NCBI RefSeq assembly: GCF_003419895.1
Contig: NZ_QPMM01000007.1
Span: 310,001-374,000 of the forward strand
Direction of reading: 5' to 3'
DNA from: Chitinophaga silvatica
GTDB taxonomy: Bacteria > Bacteroidota > Bacteroidia > Chitinophagales > Chitinophagaceae
DNA length: 64,000 nucleotides
Below are positions 1 to 8,039 of the stretch, one piece after another (within the stretch, counting starts at the first letter, position 1; the number at the start of each line of letters is the position of its first letter). A model generated the notes under the pieces. It saw nothing but the letters and a program-made list of their open reading frames with translations. It was not told where the DNA came from and made no database searches. The translations under genes and the position numbers were made by a program.

Positions 1-1
1 A

Positions 2-37
2 GACTGGTTAGATAAAAATTATCCGTCAAACGACTAA
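2..37 (+). CDS. Possible C-terminal tail of an upstream gene (partial)
   Basis: A frame open from the window edge reads DWLDKNYPSND and stops at 35-37, one base before the TlpA-like gene. The ending resembles the C-terminus of single-domain rhodaneses (aromatic-Leu-x-Lys-x-Tyr-Pro). That would fit the rhodanese-containing regulator downstream, but eleven residues are too few to be sure. Confidence 0.3.
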   Translation, partial: DWLDKNYPSND

Positions 38-38
38 T

Positions 39-545
39 ATGAGAATACTGTTTTCCATATTGCTTATAGTTTTTTCTATACAGAAAGGCGGAGCACAGAA
101 TAAGCCGTTGAAGATTGGTGAATCTGCGCCTGCAATTGCTTTACCTGCTGTAAATGGTGACACGCTTTCTCTTTCTTCATTGAAAGGGAAACTGGTGCTT
201 ATTGATTTCTGGGCTACCTGGTGTTCACCCTGTGTAGAGGAGCAACCAGTATTGAAATCTATTTATGAAAAATTTGGAAATAAAGTAAAGGAAGGGAAGT
301 TCGAAATATTGGGAGTATCGCTCGATAAAAGTAAGGATAACTGGCAGAAAGGTATTGATCAATTACAGATTACCTGGCCGCAGATCAGTGATCTTAAATT
401 CTGGAAAAGCCCGGTAGCTAAGGATTATGGCATAGAAGGACTTCCATTTAATGTAATCATAAATGAAAAAGGTAAAATTGTTGCCATAAACCTGCATGGT
501 AAGGCATTAGAAACCTTTATCAGCAATTATTTAAAGAAAATGTGA
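39..545 (+). CDS. TlpA-family thioredoxin-like protein, exported
   Basis: A 168-residue periplasmic or membrane-tethered thiol:disulfide oxidoreductase or peroxiredoxin-like protein. Residues 1-19 form a hydrophobic signal segment. The thioredoxin fold follows, with the redox motif WCSPC (Cys62 and Cys65) after the typical strand LVLIDFWAT, and a cis-proline region (GLPFNVI) near the C-terminus. This arrangement is that of the TlpA/ResA group, which reduces exported cysteines. The stop codon overlaps the GTG start of the ArsR/rhodanese gene by four bases, so the two are translationally coupled. The rhodanese partner suggests a role in thiol or sulfur handling, which is inference. The start ATG at 39 is the one that gives a full signal peptide. 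Confidence 0.9.
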   Translation: MRILFSILLIVFSIQKGGAQNKPLKIGESAPAIALPAVNGDTLSLSSLKGKLVLIDFWATWCSPCVEEQPVLKSIYEKFGNKVKEGKFEILGVSLDKSKDNWQKGIDQLQITWPQISDLKFWKSPVAKDYGIEGLPFNVIINEKGKIVAINLHGKALETFISNYLKKM

Positions 546-1216
546 AAATGAACAAGCGGGAATTTAAAGATAATGTATATACGGAGCTGGCGAAAATTGC
601 CAAGGCAATGGCTAATCCCCACCGGTTAGAAATCATTGATTTGCTGGCGCAGGGGCCATTTTCTGTAGAGCAGATCGCTAACTATACAGGTATGTCTATC
701 GCCAATGCATCTCAACATTTACAAACGCTTAAGAATGCAAAATTGGTGAAGATTTCCAGAGACGGTAATTTTATTAATTATTCGCTGGCCGGAGAAAATG
801 TGTTTAATGCATGGACAGGCCTGCGGGAACTTGGATTTGCCTACAATGCACAGGTCGAGAAAGTAATCCGGGATTTCAGAAACGGACAGGGGGGAGGAAT
901 GGATGCAATTGATACAGAAACACTGGCAAAGCTGCTCAAGAAAGATGAAATAGTATTGCTGGATGTAAGGCCAGAAGAAGAATACAATCGTGGGCATATT
1001 CATAAAGCAATTTCGGCTCCCATAGAAAACCTTGATGCATATTTAAAAAAACTCCCCAAGAAAAAAATGGTTGTAGCCTATTGCCGCGGACCTTTTTGTG
1101 TGTACGCAGATGAAGCAGTAGCTTTCCTCAAAAATAAAGGCTACAACGCAAAGAGAATGGATGAAGGATATCCCGAATGGATGCAGAAAGGCCTTCCGAT
1201 AGAGGTTTCAGAATAA
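542..1216 (+). CDS. ArsR-family HTH regulator fused to a rhodanese domain
   Basis: A 224-residue fusion. Residues about 12-85 form a winged helix-turn-helix of the ArsR type (ANPHRLEIIDLL, then the recognition region SIANASQHLQTL). Residues about 122-222 form a rhodanese domain with DVRPEEEYNRGHI and the active-site loop CRGPFC (catalytic Cys181, second Cys186). This known Bacteroidota architecture is thought to sense reactive sulfur or electrophiles through the rhodanese cysteines. The start is GTG at 542, overlapping the TlpA-like stop; an ATG two codons later (548) is an equally good start. A terminator follows, and a long palindrome lies on the promoter of the downstream transporter, making this protein the obvious candidate to bind it (inference). 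Confidence 0.9.
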   Translation: MKMNKREFKDNVYTELAKIAKAMANPHRLEIIDLLAQGPFSVEQIANYTGMSIANASQHLQTLKNAKLVKISRDGNFINYSLAGENVFNAWTGLRELGFAYNAQVEKVIRDFRNGQGGGMDAIDTETLAKLLKKDEIVLLDVRPEEEYNRGHIHKAISAPIENLDAYLKKLPKKKMVVAYCRGPFCVYADEAVAFLKNKGYNAKRMDEGYPEWMQKGLPIEVSE

Positions 1217-1234
1217 AATGTTTTTAATCAGGTT

Positions 1235-1267
1235 AAAGAGTGGTAGCAGGTCTACCACTCTTTTTTT
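1235..1267 (+). terminator. Rho-independent terminator after the ArsR/rhodanese gene
   Basis: A perfect 12-bp stem (1235-1246 with 1252-1263) with a 5-base loop (CAGGT) runs into a T-rich tract. It separates the TlpA/ArsR operon from the MFS gene. Confidence 0.9.
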
Positions 1268-1269
1268 AT

Positions 1270-1323
1270 TTAATCATAATTTATCTATTCAATAATTCTA
1301 TTGAATAGATAAATTATGATTAA
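1270..1323. promoter_or_regulatory. Perfect 25-bp palindrome, probable operator of the MFS gene
   Basis: The left arm 1270-1294 is the exact reverse complement of the right arm 1299-1323, with a 4-base spacer (ATTC). The right arm contains a TTG (1301-1303) that can serve as -33, and its end runs into the -7 element TAACTTTG (1321-1328). The innermost part, ATTCAATA-N4-TATTGAAT, has the size of an ArsR-family operator; the outer part may be a second site. Lack of a T-tract and its position argue against a terminator. Confidence 0.75.
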
Positions 1324-1328
1324 CTTTG
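1301..1328 (+). promoter_or_regulatory. Bacteroidota-type promoter of the MFS gene
   Basis: TTG at 1301-1303 and TAACTTTG at 1321-1328 are separated by 17 bp and match the Bacteroidota -33/-7 pattern (TTG and TAnnTTTG). Transcription would start near 1335, about 40 bases before the ATG at 1377. Most of the promoter lies inside the palindrome, so a bound repressor would block it. Confidence 0.7.
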
Positions 1329-1376
1329 CCGCATAGAAAATTATAGATAGGGAAGTGCCCTTTAATAAATCAGGTC

Positions 1377-2624
1377 ATGGAAATAAAATTAGGGTTAAAG
1401 GAAAACTGGAAACAATTCACCCTGTTGGTATTGGTAAATATGCTGGTGGGCGGAATGGTGGGGCTTGAAAGAACAGTTGTTCCTTTAGTTGGTACTGAAG
1501 AATTTAAGATTGGATCAGACATTGTTGTATTTTCCTTTATCATAGCTTTTGGGGTAGTTAAAGCATTCACAAACCTGGTTTCAGGTGTACTGGCGGATAA
1601 ATACACCCGAAAACGGGTCCTCATTCTTGGATGGCTGGTAGGTCTGCCAGTACCTTTCCTGCTTGCATGGGGCAATAGCTGGAACTGGATTATTATTGCT
1701 AATATTCTGCTGGGAATAAGCCAGGGTCTTGCCTGGTCTATGACGGTGAACATGAAAATAGACCTTGTTGGTCCGAAGAAACGCGGTTTAGCAATGGGAT
1801 TGAATGAGGCAGCAGGATATGGTGCAGTGGGGTTCACTGCTTTACTGACTGGCTACCTGGCTTCCAGATATGGCCTGAGGCCAGCACCTTTCTATATTGG
1901 TATTTTTTATACAGTTGCCGGATTAATACTCTCCATACTGGTGATTAGAGATACCCGCGATTATGCCCGGCTCGAGTCGGCACAGGTAGCACAACAGCAA
2001 ATAACAGAAGAAAAATTTCATAAACCCGATTTATTATGGGTGTTCAGAGAAACCTCGTTTAAGAATAAGAACCTGTTTGCCGTATCACAAGCAGGCTTAA
2101 TAAATAATCTGAATGATGGCATGTCATGGGGTGTATTCCCATTGCTGTTTATATCGGCAGGTGTAAGTCTGGAAGGTGTTGGCTGGATTAAAGCCGTATA
2201 TCCGTTTGTGTGGGGAATTGGCCAGGTAATTACTGGTCCGCTGGCCGACAAAATCGGAAGAAAGCCATTGATCGTATGGGGAATGTTTGTTCAGGCTATA
2301 GGCCATGTGGTGATTGGACTTGAGTTTCTTTCTCCTTTCATGAGCGGATTAATTGGCTCCATATTGCTTGGAATCGGAACGGCTATGGTTTACCCTGCAT
2401 TGCTGGCGGCTGTCAGCGATACAGCTCACCCTTCCTGGAGAGCCTCTTCCCTCGGTGTTTACAGGTTTTGGCGCGACATTGGTTATTCAGTAGGTGCTTT
2501 GATGGCAGGAATTGTAGCTAGCTTCTTCGGACTTATCTGGGCTGTGCATATTGCCGGCATCATCACCTTTTTATCCGGATTACTGGTACTGATTCGAATG
2601 AAGGAAAAGAAACCTTATGAATAA
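1377..2624 (+). CDS. MFS transporter
   Basis: A 415-residue inner-membrane carrier with about 12 hydrophobic helices. Two MFS motif-A-like loops are visible, DKYTRKR in the N-terminal half and DKIGRKP in the C-terminal half, and the helix GLAWSMTVNMKIDLVGPKKRG is typical of efflux-type members. The substrate cannot be read from sequence. It is preceded by a palindrome-covered promoter and by the ArsR/rhodanese regulator, so an export role in detoxification (metalloid, sulfur compound or electrophile) is plausible but unproven. The gene appears to be transcribed alone; about 240 bases separate it from the next start. Confidence 0.9.
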   Translation: MEIKLGLKENWKQFTLLVLVNMLVGGMVGLERTVVPLVGTEEFKIGSDIVVFSFIIAFGVVKAFTNLVSGVLADKYTRKRVLILGWLVGLPVPFLLAWGNSWNWIIIANILLGISQGLAWSMTVNMKIDLVGPKKRGLAMGLNEAAGYGAVGFTALLTGYLASRYGLRPAPFYIGIFYTVAGLILSILVIRDTRDYARLESAQVAQQQITEEKFHKPDLLWVFRETSFKNKNLFAVSQAGLINNLNDGMSWGVFPLLFISAGVSLEGVGWIKAVYPFVWGIGQVITGPLADKIGRKPLIVWGMFVQAIGHVVIGLEFLSPFMSGLIGSILLGIGTAMVYPALLAAVSDTAHPSWRASSLGVYRFWRDIGYSVGALMAGIVASFFGLIWAVHIAGIITFLSGLLVLIRMKEKKPYE

Positions 2625-2863
2625 AACAAAATGCAAATCCGTTGAACTATATTTTTTCATGATAGCGGTTTATGTTAAGGCAATTTTAAACTAAAAACTA
2701 AACTATCAATCTATATTCCTGCTATACAATAAAAGAATAAAAACATCCACAGTAGATAAGTTGGAGCTTTAAAAATTACAGATCAGGTTACAGTCTTAAA
2801 AATCGATTTATTATTTAATTCCGAATTTGTATCTTGATCCCTCAAGAATGCAATCCTGAACCT

Positions 2864-3820
2864 ATGCTACAATACTGGCTAACATTCGTAAGGATAATAC
2901 GATGGCCCAATCTACTGTTTATTTTTCTGACACAGCTGCTTTTTGAATATTGCGTGATTCTGCCCGCATTAAGGGGAACAGGTATTACTCCGCAGCTTGG
3001 AGTTATTGATTTTTCCATGATAACCTGCACTTATCTCTTATTAGCTGCTGCAGGCTATATTATTAATGATTATTTCGATTTGTCGATAGATGTTATTAAT
3101 AAACCTGATAAGGTATTTATTGGAAATGGAATTAGTAAAAAAGGTGCTTTATCTCTCTATGTGGGAATGAACCTGATGGCAATAGCTTTGGCTGTGGTAA
3201 CAGGTATCCGGCAGCATAGCCCCGCTCTGATCGTTTGTGTCGCACTAAGCGCCTTACTATTATTTTGTTATTCAGCTATTTTTAAGAAGCGTTTTCTGAT
3301 TGGTAATTTATTGGTAGCTGTTATTACTGCCAGTGCAATACCCATTCTCATTCTTGCCGAACCGGCATTTGAACAGATGTTGAGTAATCAAAGTATTCCA
3401 ATATTCAAATTTATTGTAAATGCAACGCTTGCCTATACCTGCTTTGCTGTGGTAATCTCATTTGCAAGAGAACTAATAAAGGATCTTGAGGATGTAAAGG
3501 GAGATATAATGTATGGTGGACGCACAATTCCCATTGTACTTGGTACTAAGGTTGCCCATACAATAGCTTCAGTAAGCCTTCTAGGGGTTATTGGAATGCT
3601 ATTTGTAATACTGCCGGAACTTTGGATGAATGATAAACCAGTGAGTATTATATTGATTGTCTATTCAGTTTTACTGATCATTTCACCATTGTTATGGATT
3701 ATTTATAAAGTTTTTAGCTCAGATTCTCCGGAAGATTATCATCGGCTAAGTACTTATATTAAAGGAGTAATGCTTACAGGCATCTTATCTATGCCATTGA
3801 TTCAATATTTATTCGCCTAG
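2864..3820 (+). CDS. UbiA-family prenyltransferase
   Basis: A 318-residue polytopic membrane enzyme. The first Asp-rich motif NDYFDLSID (Asn68, Asp69, Asp72, Asp76) and the second, KDLEDVKGD (about 206-214), bind Mg2+ and a prenyl diphosphate in the UbiA superfamily. Members transfer prenyl chains to aromatic or glycerol-phosphate acceptors, and some act as terpene cyclases. ATG at 2864 is preferred to the upstream TTG at 2834, because WLTFVRIIRWPNLLFIF is the usual UbiA N-terminus. The stop lies four bases before the class I isoprenoid-synthase-like gene, so they form an operon. Acceptor and chain length cannot be told. The coupling favours a specialised isoprenoid pathway over menaquinone or heme synthesis. 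Confidence 0.85.
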   Translation: MLQYWLTFVRIIRWPNLLFIFLTQLLFEYCVILPALRGTGITPQLGVIDFSMITCTYLLLAAAGYIINDYFDLSIDVINKPDKVFIGNGISKKGALSLYVGMNLMAIALAVVTGIRQHSPALIVCVALSALLLFCYSAIFKKRFLIGNLLVAVITASAIPILILAEPAFEQMLSNQSIPIFKFIVNATLAYTCFAVVISFARELIKDLEDVKGDIMYGGRTIPIVLGTKVAHTIASVSLLGVIGMLFVILPELWMNDKPVSIILIVYSVLLIISPLLWIIYKVFSSDSPEDYHRLSTYIKGVMLTGILSMPLIQYLFA

Positions 3821-3824
3821 GTTC

Positions 3825-4814
3825 ATGCAGTTGTTAAAGTTTGGAACAAGTCTGGTGCTAAGGGTTTGCCGGATTTTGATTAGTCGGAAGAAGGAAAAGA
3901 GATGGGCAGAAACTTATCTTGCAAACCTGGAATCTGAAGCAGATGCCAATTTACCAACTGACACCGCTAAGAAGATAGTGAATGCCTATAGCATCTATCT
4001 TCCTATGGTTATCGATGCATTTACGCAGGTAGACGGACGCCATACCTCGTTGGACGAGAAAAAAAGAATACTTCAATACTTCGTTTGTAGTACCACCTTC
4101 GACGACTTTACCGACAATAATGAATTAACCCAGGAACAATTAAATGAGATCTCCTTTGGTTATTCGGCTTATCAGCCTCAAACTGTTCAGGAACGGTTAT
4201 TTCTCTATTGCCATGTAAAGCTAAAACAGTTTGTAAAAGATCAAACTGGTTATTCGCATGCAACTCATGCTTTATTTCAAGCACAGGTAGATTCTGGTAA
4301 ACAAACCGATCCTACTATACCAGATGATGAATTATTTAGAATAACCATTGAGAAAGGGGCATATTCCGTTCTGCTGTGCAGCTTTTATATGGAAGATGGT
4401 ATGTTGTCTGATCGCTGGCAGGAGTGCTGGTTTCAACTAGGTGCAATCATTCAGCTGACAAACGATTTGTTTGATATTTGGAAAGATGTCAGAGATGGAT
4501 TTCAAACTTTGCCTGTAAGAACTAAAGATGCAGACCAATTATATCTTACATTTACGGAAATGGTAGATAAACTCGAGGGATTGATTGATAATTTGCCAGT
4601 ACCTGATTCGCGCAAGTGGAAGTTTAGGATGAATATGATGTCGATCTGCTCTTTCAGCGATATGGCAATTCAGCAACTCAGAGCCATCCAGCAAGAACAT
4701 GGAAAGATGCCGGAATTAAATACTCTTCCCCGTAAGGCATTGATTATTGATATGGAGAAAATCGGGAATATCTGGCATTGTATGCGTTTTACCTATCAGC
4801 GTTGCCGTAAATAG
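3825..4814 (+). CDS. Class I isoprenoid-synthase-like protein (possible terpene synthase)
   Basis: A 329-residue, mostly helical, soluble protein. It carries DDFTD at 93-97, a DDxxD motif, and NDLFDIWKD at 213-221, which sits where class I terpene synthases have NDxxSxxxE; here Ser is Asp217 and Glu is Asp221. The stretch KGAYSVLLC (about 177-185) precedes the second motif, as in class I enzymes. Canonical polyprenyl diphosphate synthases instead have a second DDxxD, so this looks like a divergent terpene cyclase or prenyl-condensing enzyme. It starts four bases after the UbiA gene and ends 15 bases before a GNAT gene. Product and substrate are unknown. Fold assignment is moderately sure; activity is inference. 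Confidence 0.65.
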   Translation: MQLLKFGTSLVLRVCRILISRKKEKRWAETYLANLESEADANLPTDTAKKIVNAYSIYLPMVIDAFTQVDGRHTSLDEKKRILQYFVCSTTFDDFTDNNELTQEQLNEISFGYSAYQPQTVQERLFLYCHVKLKQFVKDQTGYSHATHALFQAQVDSGKQTDPTIPDDELFRITIEKGAYSVLLCSFYMEDGMLSDRWQECWFQLGAIIQLTNDLFDIWKDVRDGFQTLPVRTKDADQLYLTFTEMVDKLEGLIDNLPVPDSRKWKFRMNMMSICSFSDMAIQQLRAIQQEHGKMPELNTLPRKALIIDMEKIGNIWHCMRFTYQRCRK

Positions 4815-4829
4815 ACTAATTTTTAACCC

Positions 4830-5384
4830 ATGAAATTGTACATCGAACCCCCCCGCCTGATTCTACGGGATTTTTTAAATGAAGACTGGGCCACTCTGCA
4901 TTCACTTTATTTAATGCCGGAAACTGTAAGATATAACCCCAGCGGCTATCCCGAAAATGAAGAAGCTACCCGGAAATTGGTAAAAACTTGGTCGGAACAA
5001 CGTTATTCTGCAACAAGAGAAGCGTATACTGCTGCTATTATTGAGAGAGCCAGCAACAGCTTCATTGGGATAATATCTCTCGACTTAGGAGATTCCAAAT
5101 ACGCTAAAGGAGAAATCTGGTATAAGTTATTACCTGGTTTCTGGGGAAAAGGATTTGCTACCGAGGCAATGATACATATGCTTAGCTTTGGCTTTTACCA
5201 ATTAAACCTGCATAGGGTAGAATGTGGTTGCAGTGTTCATAATATTGCATCTTACAAAATAATGGAAAAGGTGGGAATGACCAGAGAAGGGGTTAAACGC
5301 AAAGTACTGCCTTTGGAAGATGGGTGGCATGATGCCTACATTTATGGGATACTGGAGGCTGAATTCAAATATCAAACTGCTTAA
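4830..5384 (+). CDS. GNAT N-acetyltransferase, RimJ/RimL type
   Basis: A 184-residue cytosolic acetyltransferase that starts with the family opening PPRLILRDFLNEDW. It has the acetyl-CoA loop motif A around GFWGKGFATEAM and the following NLHRVECGCSVHNIASYKIMEKVGM. This subgroup acetylates protein N-termini, antibiotics or small amines; the acceptor is not predictable. It follows the isoprenoid-synthase-like gene by 15 bases and probably shares its transcript, so tailoring of the same product is possible but unproven. The stop codon lies inside an inverted repeat. Confidence 0.85.
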   Translation: MKLYIEPPRLILRDFLNEDWATLHSLYLMPETVRYNPSGYPENEEATRKLVKTWSEQRYSATREAYTAAIIERASNSFIGIISLDLGDSKYAKGEIWYKLLPGFWGKGFATEAMIHMLSFGFYQLNLHRVECGCSVHNIASYKIMEKVGMTREGVKRKVLPLEDGWHDAYIYGILEAEFKYQTA

Positions 5385-5406
5385 AAAAATAGTTTGATAT
5401 TTGAAT
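5363..5406. terminator. 16-bp inverted repeat at a convergent gene end, possible terminator
   Basis: Arms 5363-5378 and 5391-5406 are perfect reverse complements around a 12-base A-rich loop. The left arm includes the last codons of the GNAT gene, and the element lies just before the end of the convergent gene on the minus strand. No T-tract follows on either strand, so intrinsic termination is uncertain. Confidence 0.45.
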
Positions 5407-5414
5407 GCAAAAGT

Positions 5415-7028
5415 TTATTGTTCGCGATATATTATTTTCCTTTCCTGGTAAGCACTAGGAATTTTATCTACATAAACAATTCTGGAAATCCAGTTGCCCG
5501 TCTTGTCATATTTATATTGAAAAACATATTCCGTTAAGCCATCTTCCTCTGCATCAAGTACCCAATACTTTTTAGTACTTACTTCATCATTCGAATTGTA
5601 CTCATAAGAAGTTTCTTCATTATTGCTTTTCATCCAGATCAATTGCCCTTTTTCGTTGTACCTGAATTCAGCTTTTCCATTAAGTATTCCTCCATTTGTC
5701 TCAGTCATGGAGCATGAAAGTCCATCTGCCGTATATTCCGACTTTCGAACAATGGATTTAGAATTGCCAAGTACTATACTATCTTTTTCCGGTCTACCCT
5801 TCTTATTATATCTCGAATAGTAAGTGTATTGAAGTTGTTTTTTCTCTTTATCCTTAAACCATTGGGTTACCATTAAATTGTTGCTCTCATCATAAGTTCG
5901 GTTGGCATACCCTTTCTCACATAAGGTATAAAAACCATCCTTATCGGCCTCAAATTGCATGAGTGCAGGAAATGTTTCACTATCCTGCACATCCCCTTTT
6001 ATTGGCTCGCCTCCATCGCTGAGGTAAACATTGTACGAGTAAATACTATATGCACTCACATTACCCTTAAGATCATCATTTGTTAAGTCGCTTATTGGTT
6101 TTATACCTGCATGTGCAGGAGATTTAAAAAACATAAAATAGCTTCCAATACCAGCTCCTGCCAATACCAATAACAATATTGTGAGGATACTATTTTTATT
6201 GCTTTTAGCTTCTTCGGGCATTGGAATGTATGCCGAATGCTCAACCGGGATAGAAGGTATACCATTATTATATTCAACCAGTGGTTCTGATGCTTTAGTC
6301 ATACCTGGTGCCGTATCCTGCTGCTGGTTGGATTTTGGTAATAATTGTAAAAGTTCCTGTTTTTCCTGTTCGTATTGTTCTTTACCCAGGATACCTTTTT
6401 CGTATAAGCCATGCAGTTGTTCCAGCCGACTATAAACTTCCGTTCTGTTTGGTCCGTTTGCGATAGGAACTCCTTTCACTGAGGCTGCCGGATTGGCTGA
6501 TCCATAGGCTGTAGGATACTCCTGTTCCATCTCTTCATCAAAACTCATATAATCATCAACCTCTCTGACAAGAGTAAAATACATACCAACAATACAAATA
6601 AAAATACAGGCAAAAAAACCTACAGACAGCATAGTATACAGCTTCAGATCATATTCCTGGTTGGTAAGATTTACCATTGCATTACTAAACTTCATCTCTA
6701 TTAGCCGGATCATTACAAATATCAGAATGGTACCAAGTAATCCTATGAAATACTCATTGATAGCAGGTTTTTTTCTAGTGAGGCGCAGAAAAATATTATA
6801 TGCAGCAAAAATCGGAACCAGGTAAACAAGATATAATACCTTAAACCAGATTAGATTCAAATCCTTTACTACAGAGGAAGCTACCCATCCTCCGTTTCCT
6901 ATTCTCACAGGTAATGTCCATCCACTGGTATAGCTGGGGGCTCCCGGAAAAATAAACCACGGTAGAAAAAAGGACGCAATCAGGAATAATGAAAGAAAAA
7001 AGGTGGGCTTAATATTTTTAATATTCAT
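5415..7028 (-). CDS. Membrane protein with SHOCT-like segment and C-terminal repeat domain
   Basis: ATG at 7028 gives 537 residues. The longer open frame to 7121 adds 31 residues without a good start context. The N-terminal third has about four membrane helices. A short helical segment, RLEQLHGLYEKGILGKEQYEQEK, resembles the SHOCT domain. A fifth helix (SILTILLLVLAGAGIGSYFMFF) follows, then about 230 residues of beta-rich sequence with YD/WapA-like phrases (YNEKGQLIWMKS, YEYNSNDEVSTKK, YKYDKTGNWISRIVY), as in proteins that track text-like repeats of Tyr/Asn/Gly. Topology would place the repeats on one side of the inner membrane. Function unknown. Confidence 0.75.
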   Translation of the reverse strand: MNIKNIKPTFFLSLFLIASFFLPWFIFPGAPSYTSGWTLPVRIGNGGWVASSVVKDLNLIWFKVLYLVYLVPIFAAYNIFLRLTRKKPAINEYFIGLLGTILIFVMIRLIEMKFSNAMVNLTNQEYDLKLYTMLSVGFFACIFICIVGMYFTLVREVDDYMSFDEEMEQEYPTAYGSANPAASVKGVPIANGPNRTEVYSRLEQLHGLYEKGILGKEQYEQEKQELLQLLPKSNQQQDTAPGMTKASEPLVEYNNGIPSIPVEHSAYIPMPEEAKSNKNSILTILLLVLAGAGIGSYFMFFKSPAHAGIKPISDLTNDDLKGNVSAYSIYSYNVYLSDGGEPIKGDVQDSETFPALMQFEADKDGFYTLCEKGYANRTYDESNNLMVTQWFKDKEKKQLQYTYYSRYNKKGRPEKDSIVLGNSKSIVRKSEYTADGLSCSMTETNGGILNGKAEFRYNEKGQLIWMKSNNEETSYEYNSNDEVSTKKYWVLDAEEDGLTEYVFQYKYDKTGNWISRIVYVDKIPSAYQERKIIYREQ

Positions 7029-7123
7029 TGGATAGGTTTTGCATAGAATTCGCCAACAAATATATATATAAAATAATATTTTTCTATGTGAAGAGAAGAT
7101 TACTAGATAAGTAGTCTGCATAA

Positions 7124-7385
7124 TTATTTGAAAAAGTAGCTCCGGATTTTAAGCAAACCGATGTTAACGGTAGTGAAGTTGCCTTATCTAGCCTGCGTGG
7201 CAAATATGTACTGATCGATTTCTTGCCGCGGCGAGAATCCTAATGATCGTAAAGCATATGATGCTTTTAAAGGAAATAACTTCATATCACTCGATGAAAA
7301 AGCTATTAAGGATGATAAACTTCCCTGGATTCATTGTAACAATTTGTCCTTCACAGCCGTTCAAGTAATGCCAAAACCCACATTT
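7124..7385 (+). pseudogene. Decayed TlpA-like thioredoxin remnant
   Basis: From 7130 one frame reads EKVAPDFKQTDVNGSEVALS followed by SLRGKYVLIDF (to about 7220), the start of a TlpA/AhpC-like thioredoxin. A frame change at the place of the WCxxC motif follows. Another frame then reads GENPNDRKAYDAFKGNNF, ISLDEKAIKDDKLPWIH and a VQVMPKPTF end that resembles the cis-Pro region. The catalytic CxxC and the sequence between GNNF and SLDE are missing, and there is no intact start. The second frame continues without a stop into the following lipoprotein gene. This is direct reading by comparison with the TlpA family pattern. Confidence 0.75.
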
Positions 7386-8039
7386 ATGAAAAAAATCTTA
7401 CTGTTAGCTATTTCATTAGTCACTCTTTTTGCCTGTAGAAAAGAAGATGCAAATCACAGAACAGAATCAATTACAAAAGGAGAGAAGTTCGGGATTAAGA
7501 TCGGCGATAATGCGGCAAGCGTATATGCAAGTATTCAGCGCCTGGCAGAAAGTAAAGGATTTTATGATCTTTCAGTTGTTGATCAGCCAACCTATAATAC
7601 TCCTCTTGAAATAGGTAAAAGAATGACCCTCTATACAGCCATTACATTTGAACTTAAGGATGTGGTCTATCCTTCCCGTGTAATCGTAATGTTTAGTGAT
7701 AATAAGGTGAGTGATATCAGTGCCGGCAGCGCACTACCTGAGGATATTGCAAAATGGCCTGCAAGCGGGGCAGAAGTAATTAATAAGGGAGATGATCTCA
7801 ATAACTTTTACGACAAGTTAATGGCAATACACAATAACCATCAGCTGGATGGGTACATTTTCAGATTAGGTTCCAAAGCCCTGAACCAGCCATATGACAC
7901 AGCAATGGATAATTTCGAAAGATGGCATTTTTCTTATTCTGAAAATAATGGAGAACGATCCACATTTACACTTTATTTTAAAAATGGTATACTTGAGAAG
8001 ATCTATTATGAGTACGATAAGTCTTTAGTAGTAAATTGA
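7386..8039 (+). CDS. Lipoprotein of unknown function
   Basis: ATG at 7386 gives 217 residues beginning MKKILLLAISLVTLFAC, a lipoprotein signal with lipobox LFAC (Cys17). A TTG at 7344 lies upstream in frame, but that part belongs to the TlpA remnant. The mature part has a stretch IKIGDNAASVYASIQRLAES that resembles small periplasmic SmpA/BamE-like or PepSY-like beta-alpha folds, then beta strands and FTLYFKNGILEKIYYEYD. No catalytic motif was recognised. It is probably anchored in the periplasmic or outer membrane. No clear promoter was found; transcription may come from the promoter of the dead TlpA gene. Confidence 0.7.
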   Translation: MKKILLLAISLVTLFACRKEDANHRTESITKGEKFGIKIGDNAASVYASIQRLAESKGFYDLSVVDQPTYNTPLEIGKRMTLYTAITFELKDVVYPSRVIVMFSDNKVSDISAGSALPEDIAKWPASGAEVINKGDDLNNFYDKLMAIHNNHQLDGYIFRLGSKALNQPYDTAMDNFERWHFSYSENNGERSTFTLYFKNGILEKIYYEYDKSLVVN

